Of a stretch of 64,000 nucleotides of DNA, positions 25,182 to 32,665 are shown piece after piece; position 1 is the stretch's first letter; the number at the start of each line of letters is the position of its first letter. The DNA lies in NCBI RefSeq assembly GCF_039871655.1, contig NZ_JBDPLZ010000007.1, positions 62,001 to 126,000 of the forward strand, given 5' to 3'. The notes under the pieces are model-generated. The model was not told the origin of the DNA. It searched no databases and saw only the letters and a list, made by a program, of their open reading frames with translations. The DNA comes from Actinocorallia sp039871655. Its GTDB lineage: Bacteria > Actinomycetota > Actinomycetes > Streptosporangiales > Streptosporangiaceae. The translations under genes were made by a program, and so were the position numbers.

Positions 25182-25212
25182 GCGCCGACTCAGAACGGCG
25201 CCGACTCAGAAC
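25182..25212. repeat. Two tandem copies of a 15-bp direct repeat
   Basis: GCGCCGACTCAGAAC occurs at 25182-25196 and again at 25198-25212. The second copy includes the stop codon of the YbbN-like gene. Shorter related bits (GTTCAGAAC) lie just before. It is probably a local slippage duplication. Confidence 0.7.
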
Positions 25213-26102
25213 AGAGCGGCCTGCAGGGCCCTCCGCGCCTTGGCCACCCGCTGGTCGTCGCCCGGCAGCGTCTCGAACAGGCTCAGCAGGTGCACCCTGG
25301 CGGCGTTCCGCTCCTCGCCCGCGCTGGAGCGCACCACCGACAGCAGCAGCTCGAACGCGCCCTCCGGGTCGCCCTGCAGCAGCCGGACGTCCGCGGCCTT
25401 CAGCGGATCGGCCTCCACCTGCGCCTGGTCGTAGTCCTTGACCCGCAGGGTCAGCTCGGTGAGCGCCAGCCTGCGTTTGGCCACCTCGTCCCTCGGGTCG
25501 GCCGCCAGGACGCCGCGGAACGCCTCGGCCGCGGCCTCGAAGTCACCGCGTGCCAGCGCGTCCTCCGCCGCGGCGTGCGCCGGGTCGACCTCCTCCTGCG
25601 GAGCCTCGGCGCCCTGGGGCACGTCGCCCATCAGGCCCTGCTCCTTGAGCGCGGCGAACAGCTCGCCCGTCGCCGCCCGCAGCTCCGCCTCCGGCGGGAC
25701 GCTGTTGAGGAACGGCATCATCTGGCCCTGGACGACCACGCCCACGAACGGCAGCCGCTGCACCCGCATCTGCTGGAGGTAGCCCTGCAGCTGCTGGTTG
25801 ATCTCGATGTCGATCCTGGCCAGGTACCAGGAGCCGCCGCCCTCGGCGACCAGCTTCTCCAGGTCCGCCACGAGCGCGTCGCAGGACGGCTCGTTCTCCA
25901 CCACGAACGCGACCATCACCGGCGTCCGAAGGGAGCGCTCCACCACCTCGGCGCTGAACGTCGCGTCGGTCGCCTCGAAGGAGTACTGCCCGCCCTGCCC
26001 GCCCGCCCCGGCCTGCGCGGCGCGCTCCTGCTGCTTCTTGGCTGCCGCCGCGCGAGCGGCGAGGTCGACGGCGCCGTGCAGGGAGAAATCACGCTTCTGC
26101 AT
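25206..26102 (-). CDS. YbbN/CnoX-like thioredoxin-fold and TPR protein without CXXC
   Basis: A protein of about 298 residues. The N-terminal DLAAR segment and thioredoxin fold (residues about 45-150: VMVAFVVENEPSCDALVADLEKL, VQRLPFVGVVVQG) are followed by a TPR-like C-terminal half (DALARGDFEAAAEAFRGVLAADPRDEVAKRRLAL). Where thioredoxin has CGPC this protein has NEPSCDA, so the redox pair is lost, as in many YbbN proteins that act as holdase or chaperedoxin-like helpers. The start at 26102 is preferred; 26111 is also possible. Confidence 0.85.
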   Translation of the reverse strand: MQKRDFSLHGAVDLAARAAAAKKQQERAAQAGAGGQGGQYSFEATDATFSAEVVERSLRTPVMVAFVVENEPSCDALVADLEKLVAEGGGSWYLARIDIEINQQLQGYLQQMRVQRLPFVGVVVQGQMMPFLNSVPPEAELRAATGELFAALKEQGLMGDVPQGAEAPQEEVDPAHAAAEDALARGDFEAAAEAFRGVLAADPRDEVAKRRLALTELTLRVKDYDQAQVEADPLKAADVRLLQGDPEGAFELLLSVVRSSAGEERNAARVHLLSLFETLPGDDQRVAKARRALQAALF

Positions 26103-26240
26103 ACGACCCATCCTGCCGTATCCGCGGGGCCCCTCGTACGCCCCCGCCCCGCGCGCCTCCTCCGCCGTCCGCTTTACCCCTCCCCGTCCGAGGCGGCTCC
26201 GGCGCCCGGCGCGACATCGCCGAGAGTGACCAAAAGAACG

Positions 26241-26270
26241 CTGACAGCGATGGCCAAGCGTCGCTATAGT
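26241..26270 (+). promoter_or_regulatory. Sigma-70-type promoter for the ABC-like gene
   Basis: CTGACA (26241-26246), an 18-bp spacer, and TATAGT (26265-26270) make a near-consensus housekeeping promoter in an intergenic region. Transcription would begin near 26277, leaving a leader of about 110 nt before the GTG at 26388. Confidence 0.6.
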
Positions 26271-26387
26271 TCCGCTGTCGATGCGTGATGCGCGGGCAAA
26301 AGGGCAGGCTGCGCGGGGGGTTGGCGTGCGCTGGAACGAGCCCGCGGGGGACGCGCCGCATCGCGATGATTTAGGGGGATTTACAGA

Positions 26388-27146
26388 GTGATCGTGGAGA
26401 CTTCCGCGATCGTGGCGAGGGGGCTGGGGGTCCGGCGCGGCGGACGATGGGTGCTGCGCCCGTCCTCCTTCGGCCTACCGGAGGGGATGGTCGGCATCGC
26501 CGGCCCGGACCCGTCCGACCGGTCCGACCTGCTCGCCACGCTCGCCACGCTGCGCCGCCCGCACACCGGCCGGCTCGAGGTGCTCGGCCTCGACGCCCGG
26601 GCCCGCTCGGCCCTGCGCCGACTGCGCACCCGGATCGGCTTCCTGCCCGCCCGGACCCGCTGGGCCGCCGGGTTCACGGTGCACGACCTGGTCTCCTACG
26701 CCGCCTACTACCAGCGCCGCCCGCCCTCATCCGTCCGGGACGTCCTGACCTCGCTGGAACTGTCCGACGTCGCCGCCTGGCCGTTCGGCGACCTGCCGCC
26801 GGACCTGCGGGTGCGCGCCGGGCTGGCCGCGGCCTGCGTGCACCGGCCGCTGATCGCCTTCCTGGAGGAGCCGCTCGACCTCCTGGGCGATGCCGCGCGC
26901 GCCGACCTCGTCCCGCTGCTGAGCGCCCTCGCCCCCACCGTCGTCGTCACCGCCCCCGAGCCCGGATGGCTGAGTCCCTGGTGCGAGCGCGTCCATCTGC
27001 TGGAGCGGGGCCGGCTCGTCCCGGTGGAGGAGGTGTCCGCGCCCGCGGCGCGGGAGCGCCCCGAACCGGAGCCGCACCACGGCCACTGGCATCTCGTCCG
27101 ACGGCCGCAACGCATGATCCGCCGGGCGGCGGTGCCCGGGCCCTGA
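26388..27146 (+). CDS. Degenerate ABC-transporter ATPase-like protein
   Basis: A 252-residue protein starting at GTG 26388, with GGGGGA upstream. The overall ABC ATPase layout is recognisable: the GGRWVLRPSSFGLPEGMVGIAGP approach to Walker A, the RIGFLPARTRWAAGFTVHDLVSY Q-loop-like region, and PLIAFLEEPLDLL at Walker B. However, the P-loop reads GPDPSDRSD with no Lys-Ser/Thr, the signature LSGGQ is replaced by LPPDLRV, and the Walker B end is EEP instead of DEP. It is therefore probably unable to hydrolyse ATP normally. The downstream membrane protein is its likely partner. Confidence 0.7.
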   Translation: MIVETSAIVARGLGVRRGGRWVLRPSSFGLPEGMVGIAGPDPSDRSDLLATLATLRRPHTGRLEVLGLDARARSALRRLRTRIGFLPARTRWAAGFTVHDLVSYAAYYQRRPPSSVRDVLTSLELSDVAAWPFGDLPPDLRVRAGLAAACVHRPLIAFLEEPLDLLGDAARADLVPLLSALAPTVVVTAPEPGWLSPWCERVHLLERGRLVPVEEVSAPAARERPEPEPHHGHWHLVRRPQRMIRRAAVPGP

Positions 27147-27216
27147 CCACCTCCCCGCGGAGCGGGGCATGACCGGCGGGCGGCGGAGCGGACGCGTGGC
27201 GACTTGGAGGTGAGCG

Positions 27217-28473
27217 ATGCCTGATCTGGCACGGGCCGTACGGCCCGCACGGATCGCGCGGGTGGCCCGCGTGGTGCGGGTGGACGCCCGGCGGGGCTCG
27301 CTGCTGACCGCCGTGCCGCTGCTGGCGCTGCTCGGCGCGGTGGCGGGCTGGCGCGAACTGCCGCAGGGGTTCCGCGACTGGGACAGCGTGGTGGGCGCGG
27401 CGGAGGCGTCGGTGCGCTGGAGCGGCCCGATCGCGGCGGGCCTGGCCGCCTGGACCGGCATGAGCGGCCGCCGCCTGGACTACCTGCGGGCGCTCACCGC
27501 CCGGTCCCCCGCCACCGCGCCCCTGCACGACCTGACGCTGCTGAGCGCGGTGGCGCAGTCGGGCTACCTGGCGGGCGCGCTGGTGGTGGCGGCCCCCGTC
27601 CTGGCCGACGGCGGTTTCCACGACGTGCACCTGCTGGGCGTCCTCGCCGGAGTCGGGGGCCTCGCCCTGTTCACGGTGGCCGGCTACCTGGCGGGCCTGT
27701 CCTGGTCCCATCCGCTGGCCGTGGTCCTGACGACGGCCGCGGCCGCCGGCTGGGTCGTCCTCCGGCCGGAGGAGTCCTGGACGGTGCTGTTGCCGCCCTC
27801 CCGGACCGGCCCGATCGACCTCTTCGACGTCCTGCGCGCGGGTGTGCTGGCCGCGCAGCTGTGCTGGGCCGCGGGGTTGGCCGCGGCCCTCGTGCTGGGC
27901 TACCTGGCCTGGATCACCCGGCGCGGCGTCCTGCTCGCCGGAGTGGTCCTCTCCCTGACCGTGACCGCCTTCTGCACGGCCCGCATCCACTCCGCGGACG
28001 GTGCGGTCAGCCGCCCCTCCGAGGCGGAGGAGGTGGAGTACGCCTGCCGCCACTGGCCGGTGAGCGTGTGCGTCCATCCCTCGCTGGCCGAGGCCCTGCC
28101 CGCGCTCAGCGCCGCCTTCGCGCCGCTGGCCGCCCGCCTGTCGGGCACTCCCGACGCCATCGTCCGGATCGAGCAGCGCTCCGGCCGCGAACCGGCCTCC
28201 TTCGACGGCGGGACCGTCGGCTTCCATCTCCCGGACCTCTCTCCCGGGTACGAGCGCCGCGCCGTCCACGAGATCGAGTCCGCCCTCACCCGCTGCCCCT
28301 CCGCCCCCACCGGACTGCAGGCCCAGGTCAGCGCCTGGCTCCGGGACGACCCCGTCCCCCGCCGCCCCGACACGCCCTTCTCCCGCTGGACGGAGCGGCA
28401 GCGCCGCGCCTGGTTCGCCTTCCGCTATCCCGACTTCCAGTCCTGCACCCTCGCCTCGTCGTACTTCTTCTAG
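27217..28473 (+). CDS. Polytopic membrane protein with C-terminal extracytoplasmic domain
   Basis: A 418-residue protein that I do not assign to a named family. After a basic N-terminus there are about six or seven hydrophobic helices up to residue about 255 (for example LLTAVPLLALLGAVAGW, LGVLAGVGGLALFTVAGYLAGL, VLLAGVVLSLTVTAFC). The last about 160 residues are soluble, with four to five Cys (EYACRHWP, VSVCVHP, LTRCPS, FQSCTL). It follows the degenerate ABC-like gene by 70 bp and is probably its permease-like partner. Function unknown. Confidence 0.65.
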   Translation: MPDLARAVRPARIARVARVVRVDARRGSLLTAVPLLALLGAVAGWRELPQGFRDWDSVVGAAEASVRWSGPIAAGLAAWTGMSGRRLDYLRALTARSPATAPLHDLTLLSAVAQSGYLAGALVVAAPVLADGGFHDVHLLGVLAGVGGLALFTVAGYLAGLSWSHPLAVVLTTAAAAGWVVLRPEESWTVLLPPSRTGPIDLFDVLRAGVLAAQLCWAAGLAAALVLGYLAWITRRGVLLAGVVLSLTVTAFCTARIHSADGAVSRPSEAEEVEYACRHWPVSVCVHPSLAEALPALSAAFAPLAARLSGTPDAIVRIEQRSGREPASFDGGTVGFHLPDLSPGYERRAVHEIESALTRCPSAPTGLQAQVSAWLRDDPVPRRPDTPFSRWTERQRRAWFAFRYPDFQSCTLASSYFF

Positions 28474-28541
28474 TGCCATCGTCACCCAAAGGTGTCCAAC
28501 CCGACGGAATGGTGCGGATAGTCCGAGGGAATACGTTCGGC

Positions 28542-29195
28542 ATGAAGCCCTCGAAAACTGCGCTGTTCGTGAAGACCGGCGTGGTCATCATGACGTTGGC
28601 CGTGCTGTACGCGGTGGCGCAGAGCATGAGCTGGCTGCCCGGATGGACGAACCCGTTCGGGGAGCGGACGAAGGACCGGTCGGGCCCGGTGGTCCTGCAG
28701 TCGATCCGGGACCTGTCGCGGTACGAGGCGGCGACGGGGCAGTTCCAGGTGGTGGTGGACCTGGAGAAGGACGCGAAGTTCCTGCCCGCCGCGATCCGGG
28801 GCGAGCGGACGCTGTTCGTCGGGGTCGGCACCGTGGACGCGTACGTGGACTTCTCCAAGCTCGCCGACGGCGCGGTGAAGATCGACCCCGACCGCACCGA
28901 GGCGACCATCACGCTGCCGCCGGCCCAACTGGAGGAGACGGCGCTGGACACCGAGGAGTCCCGGGTGTTCGCCACCCAGCGGGGCATCTTCGACCGGCTC
29001 GGAGACTTCTTCTCCGGCAACCCCAACGACCAGCAGAAGATGTACCAGCTGGCGTCGCAGAAGATCCAGGAGGCCGCGGGCGAGAGCGGGCTGCGGCAGC
29101 GCGCGGACGCCAACACGAAGCTGATGCTGGAGAACCTGCTGAAGGCGCTGGGCTTCCAGAAGGTGACGGTCGTCCAGGCCCCCGCGGCGCAGTGA
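28542..29195 (+). CDS. DUF4230 domain membrane-anchored protein
   Basis: A 217-residue protein. An N-terminal transmembrane helix (FVKTGVVIMTLAVLYAVAQS) is followed by the DUF4230 domain. Visible marks are VVLQSIRDLSRYEAATGQFQVVVDLEKDAKFLP, VGVGTVDAYVDFSKL, ATITLPPAQLEE, QRGIFDRLGDFFSGNPND and the C-terminal LLKALGFQKVTV. It is expected on the outer face of the membrane; function unknown. The ATG 28542 begins the conserved part; an ATG at 28509 is possible but has poor upstream context. Confidence 0.88.
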   Translation: MKPSKTALFVKTGVVIMTLAVLYAVAQSMSWLPGWTNPFGERTKDRSGPVVLQSIRDLSRYEAATGQFQVVVDLEKDAKFLPAAIRGERTLFVGVGTVDAYVDFSKLADGAVKIDPDRTEATITLPPAQLEETALDTEESRVFATQRGIFDRLGDFFSGNPNDQQKMYQLASQKIQEAAGESGLRQRADANTKLMLENLLKALGFQKVTVVQAPAAQ

Positions 29196-29201
29196 GCGGA
29201 C

Positions 29202-29230
29202 GCCGGGGACGCGTGAGGCGCGTCCCCGGC
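29202..29230. terminator. Bidirectional GC hairpin terminator
   Basis: The stem GCCGGGGACGCG / CGCGTCCCCGGC with a 5-nt loop lies between the DUF4230 gene (ends 29195) and the convergent thiolase gene (ends 29240). Confidence 0.7.
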
Positions 29231-29239
29231 CCGCGCCGG

Positions 29240-30415
29240 TCAGACCTTGATGACCAGGGCGTCGCCCTGTCCGCCGCCGCCGCACAGGGCGGCCGCGCCG
29301 GTGCCGCCGCCGCGGCGCTTGAGCTCGTGGGCGAGGGTCAGCACGATCCGGGCGCCGGACATGCCGATCGGGTGGCCCAGGGCGATGCCGCCGCCGTTGA
29401 CGTTGACGATGTCGGGCGAGAGGCCGAGGTCGGCCATGGACTGCAGGCCGACCGCGGCGAACGCCTCGTTGATCTCGACCAGGTCGAGGTCGGACGCGGC
29501 CAGCCCGGCCTTGCCCAGGGCGTGGGCGATCGCGTTGGACGGCTGGGAGTGCAGCGAGTTGTCGGGACCCGCCACGTTGCCGTGGGAGACGATCTCGGCC
29601 AGCCAGGTCAGGCCCAGCTCCTCGGCCTTGGCCTTGGACATCACCACGACCGCGCAGGCGCCGTCGGAGATCTGCGAGGACGAGCCCGCGGTGATCGTGC
29701 CGCCCTTGTCGAAGGCGGGCCGCAGCCTGGCCAGCGACTCCGCGGTGGTGTCGGGGCGCACGCCCTCGTCGTCCTTGAAGACCACCGGGTCGCCCTTGCG
29801 GGAGGGGATCTCCACCGGGACGATCTCCTCGGCCAGCAGGCCGTTCTTGATCGCGGCGGCGGCGCGCTGGTGGGACCGGGCGGAGAACTCGTCCTGCGCC
29901 TCGCGGGTGATGCCCAGCTTCCCGTTGAAGCGCTCGGTCGACTCGCCCATCGCGCAGTGCTCGAAGGCGTCGGTCAGGCCGTCGTAGGCCATGTGGTCGA
30001 GCACCTCGATGGAGCCGTACTTGTAGCCCGCGCGCGACTTGGGCAGCAGGTGCGGGGCGTTGGTCATCGACTCCATGCCGCCGGCCACCACGATGTCGAA
30101 CTCGCCGGCGCGGATGAGCTGGTCGGCCAGCGCGATCGCGTCGATGCCCGACAGGCAGACCTTGTTGATCGTGATGGAGGGCACGTTCATGGGGATGCCG
30201 GCCTTGACGGCGGCCTGCCTGGAGGGGATCTGGCCCGCTCCGGCCTGCAGCACCTGGCCCATGATCACGTACTGGACGTCGGAGCCGGAGACGCCGGCCC
30301 GCTCCAGCGCCCCCTTGATGGCCAGACCGCCCAGGTCGGTGGCGCTGAAGTCCTTGAGGGAGCCCTGCAGCCGCCCGATGGGCGTGCGGGCACCGGCGAC
30401 GATCACAGACGACAT
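29240..30415 (-). CDS. Acetyl-CoA C-acetyltransferase (thiolase)
   Basis: A 391-residue thiolase. The acyl-accepting Cys is in ITINKVCLSGIDAI, the catalytic His in NVNGGGIALGHPIGMSGAR and the second Cys in ALCGGGGQGDA. The N-terminal VIVAGARTPIGRLQGSLKDFSATDLGG is typical. It condenses or cleaves acetoacetyl-CoA in fatty-acid, PHB or ketone metabolism. Start at 30415 (MSSVIV). It is divergent from mce, an arrangement seen in other actinomycetes, with 85 bp between the starts. Confidence 0.95.
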   Translation of the reverse strand: MSSVIVAGARTPIGRLQGSLKDFSATDLGGLAIKGALERAGVSGSDVQYVIMGQVLQAGAGQIPSRQAAVKAGIPMNVPSITINKVCLSGIDAIALADQLIRAGEFDIVVAGGMESMTNAPHLLPKSRAGYKYGSIEVLDHMAYDGLTDAFEHCAMGESTERFNGKLGITREAQDEFSARSHQRAAAAIKNGLLAEEIVPVEIPSRKGDPVVFKDDEGVRPDTTAESLARLRPAFDKGGTITAGSSSQISDGACAVVVMSKAKAEELGLTWLAEIVSHGNVAGPDNSLHSQPSNAIAHALGKAGLAASDLDLVEINEAFAAVGLQSMADLGLSPDIVNVNGGGIALGHPIGMSGARIVLTLAHELKRRGGGTGAAALCGGGGQGDALVIKV

Positions 30416-30500
30416 AAGAGGGGGCCTCCCGGGACATCGATTCTGGCGTTTGCCACGATACCCATGGAGTGCATCGGACCTTTCTGGAGGGGGCTGACCC

Positions 30501-30935
30501 ATGCTGAGCCGTATCGACCACATCGGCATCGCCTGCCACGACCTCGACGCGACCGTCGAGTTCTACAAGAAGACCTACGGGTTCACCGACGCCCACTTCG
30601 AGGTGAACGAGGAGCAGGGCGTGCGCGAGTGCATGCTCAAGATCAACTCCACCGGCGACGGCGCCGCGTCCTACATCCAGCTCATCACCCCGACCCGGCC
30701 GGACTCGACGGTGGCCAAGTGGCTGGAGAAGAACGGCGAGGGCGTGCACCACATCGCCTTCGGCACGGACGGCTCGGACGTCCAGGAGGAGGCCGACGGG
30801 ATCGCCGCCAAGGGCGTCCGGGTCCTGTACGACGCCCCCCGCCGCGGCTCGATGGGCTCGCGTATCACCTTCCTGCACCCCAAGGACTGTCACGGCGTGC
30901 TCACCGAACTGGTACAGAAGGCCCCCGAAGCCTGA
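30501..30935 (+). CDS. mce: Methylmalonyl-CoA epimerase
   Basis: A 144-residue VOC-superfamily metalloenzyme converting (2S)- to (2R)-methylmalonyl-CoA for the B12-dependent mutase. Metal ligands: His in IDHIGIACHDLD, His in GVHHIAFGT, Glu in VLTELVQ. RGSMGSRITFLHPKD is also conserved. The PduO cobalamin adenosyltransferase gene at 47378-47959 would supply the mutase cofactor. Confidence 0.95.
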   Translation: MLSRIDHIGIACHDLDATVEFYKKTYGFTDAHFEVNEEQGVRECMLKINSTGDGAASYIQLITPTRPDSTVAKWLEKNGEGVHHIAFGTDGSDVQEEADGIAAKGVRVLYDAPRRGSMGSRITFLHPKDCHGVLTELVQKAPEA

Positions 30936-31251
30936 GTCATCCAGGAGTGCCTGTTTCGTGACGTGATCGAAACCACATGGTCACGCAGCGGGTTTTCCGT
31001 TGATGTTTATCCCTATTTGTCTGATTTACTCGGCCGTAGGGAAGCCTTGAAGCACACCATGCGGGGGCTCTGAAGAACGTAACAAACAGGACAATCCACG
31101 CAGTGCGTTCAGATGAGCCCCCAACACGGCAGCAGCCGGAGTACGCTGCTCTCGCCGGAAGAAGGTCCTGGGCCAGCAGCCAGGCGATCAACCGGTCTGT
31201 GAGAACACACCAGAACCCCGGCCGCACTCGTCACACCAGGATTGAGCCTCC
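30936..31251 (+). other. 316-bp gene-free leader region before the coiled-coil gene
   Basis: No coding potential is convincing here. GGGGGCTC (31063-31070) and GAGCCCCC (31115-31122) can pair over a 44-nt gap, and adjoining TGAA/TTCA extends the stem. The left part (about 30990-31035) is AT-richer than average and is the likeliest promoter site, but no clean -35/-10 pair is seen. The region presumably carries the promoter and a structured 5' leader for 31252. Confidence 0.45.
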
Positions 31252-32562
31252 ATGCAGTCCGACATCGACGCCCAGCTCAGCAACTTCTTCGAAGACCCCA
31301 AGTCTTCTGAGTCCAAAGAATTCGACGTGGTGCTCAGGGGCTATGACCGGCACCAGGTCGACGAGCACATCAAGTCGCTCGACAACAAGGTGCGCCAGCA
31401 GCACGAGAAGTCCGAGGCCCTCCAGCGGGAGCTGAAGGACGCCCACCGCCAGCTGCAGGAGCAGGAGCGCCCGACCTACTCCGGTCTCGGCGCCCGCATC
31501 GAGCAGCTGCTGCGACTGGCGGAGGAGCAGGCCACCGAACTCGTCGGCGCCGCCCGCTCCGAGGCCAACGAGATCAAGGCCGCGGCCAAGGTCGACGCCG
31601 CCGAACTGCGCGCCACCGCCGAGAACGACGCCGCCGAACTGCGCGCCACCGCCCAGCGCGAAGGCGACGACATGCGCAACACGGCCGAGCGCGAGGCCGA
31701 GGAGGTGCGCACCGCCGCCCGCCGCGAGGCCGACGAGCTGACCTCCACCACCGAGCGCGAGGTCGCCAAGCTGCGCGCCACCGCCGACCACGAGGTCGCC
31801 GAGAAGCGGGCCACCGCCGAGCGCGAGATCGCCAAGCTGCGCACGACCACCGAGCGCGAGGTCGCCCAGCTGCGCGCCTCCACCAAGCGCGAGCGCGACG
31901 AGATCCTCACCACCGCCAAGCGCCAGGCCGACGAGATGCGCGCGCAGGCGCAGCGCATCCTGGAGGAGTCCGAGGCCCAGCGCGCCCAGGCCGAGGCCGA
32001 GTTCGAGATCCAGCTCGCCGCTCGCCGCGAGGAGGCCGACCGCCAGGACGCCGATCGCCACGCCGCCGCCCAGGCCGCCACCCAGAAGCTGGTCGCCGAG
32101 GCCGAGCAGCGCGCCTCCTCCGCCGAGCAGCGTGCCGCCAAGGCCACCCAGCAGGCCGAGCAGACCCGTCGCGAGGCCGACCAGCACGCCAAGCAGCTGA
32201 TGGCCAACGCGCGCAAGAACTCCGACAACGTGATCGCCGAGGCCAAGTCGCAGGCCGAGCAGCTGCTCGCCGAGACCAAGGCCGAGGCCGAGCGCATCCG
32301 CACCGCCGCGCAGCGCCAGGTGGACGAGCTCACCCGCCAGCGGGACTCCATCACCAGCCACCTCAACCAGCTGCGCCAGCTCATCGGCGGGGTCTCCCCG
32401 GTCATGAGCGCCCCGGAGGCGGTCGCCGCGCCCGAGCCCGCTCCGGCCGTCGCCGCGCCCGAGCCCAAGCCGGCCGCCAAGCCCGCCTCAGCGTCCGCAG
32501 CGTCCGCAGCGTCCTCGAAGAAGGCCGCGCAGTCGGACGACGACGACTGGTGGCAGGAGTAG
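31252..32562 (+). CDS. DivIVA-like coiled-coil cytoskeletal protein (FilP/Scy type)
   Basis: A 436-residue protein. Residues about 22-75 form a DivIVA/Wag31-type N-domain (EFDVVLRGYDRHQVDEHIKSLDNK). An uninterrupted coiled coil of about 280 residues follows, including 12 exact 11-residue repeats at 107-238, then an Ala/Pro tail and a DDDDWWQE end. In Streptomyces the neighbours of mce are FilP and Scy, intermediate-filament-like organisers of polar growth. This protein is longer than FilP and far shorter than Scy, and it is the only one present here, so it may combine both roles. It is expected near the hyphal tip membrane. Confidence 0.88.
   Translation: MQSDIDAQLSNFFEDPKSSESKEFDVVLRGYDRHQVDEHIKSLDNKVRQQHEKSEALQRELKDAHRQLQEQERPTYSGLGARIEQLLRLAEEQATELVGAARSEANEIKAAAKVDAAELRATAENDAAELRATAQREGDDMRNTAEREAEEVRTAARREADELTSTTEREVAKLRATADHEVAEKRATAEREIAKLRTTTEREVAQLRASTKRERDEILTTAKRQADEMRAQAQRILEESEAQRAQAEAEFEIQLAARREEADRQDADRHAAAQAATQKLVAEAEQRASSAEQRAAKATQQAEQTRREADQHAKQLMANARKNSDNVIAEAKSQAEQLLAETKAEAERIRTAAQRQVDELTRQRDSITSHLNQLRQLIGGVSPVMSAPEAVAAPEPAPAVAAPEPKPAAKPASASAASAASSKKAAQSDDDDWWQE
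31570..31965 (+). repeat. Twelve tandem 33-bp (11-residue) hendecad repeats
   Basis: Coding repeats for residues 107-238 of the coiled-coil protein. Each unit follows the pattern (E/K)(L/I/V)R-x-T-A-(E/x)-R-E-x-(A/D), for example ELRATAENDAA and KLRATADHEVA. No insertions or deletions break the 11-residue phase, which is the hallmark of a hendecad coiled coil. The DNA units are imperfect copies. Confidence 0.85.
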
Positions 32563-32584
32563 TAGCCGGCACCAGCACGGTGTA

Positions 32585-32627
32585 GAAAGAGAGCCTGAGG
32601 TCACAGAACGACCTTAGGCTCTCTTTC
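32585..32627 (+). terminator. Strong intrinsic terminator after the coiled-coil gene
   Basis: GAAAGAGAGCCTGAGGTC pairs with GACCTTAGGCTCTCTTTC (one G-T pair) around a 7-nt loop, 23 nt after the stop. The T-rich end of the 3' arm serves as the release tract. Confidence 0.85.
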
Positions 32628-32665
32628 GTCTACAGCTGTGGACACACCGTGCGAGGAGAGACCGA

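Noticed and set aside
26388..27146. Pseudogene call for the ABC-like gene
   Set aside because: The frame is intact, with a good promoter, GTG start and ribosome site, and a downstream partner gene; the motif losses alone do not show decay.
30937..31227. A 96-codon minus-strand ORF in the leader of the coiled-coil gene
   Set aside because: It has no ribosome binding site and no recognisable content, and it lies over a likely promoter and structured leader.
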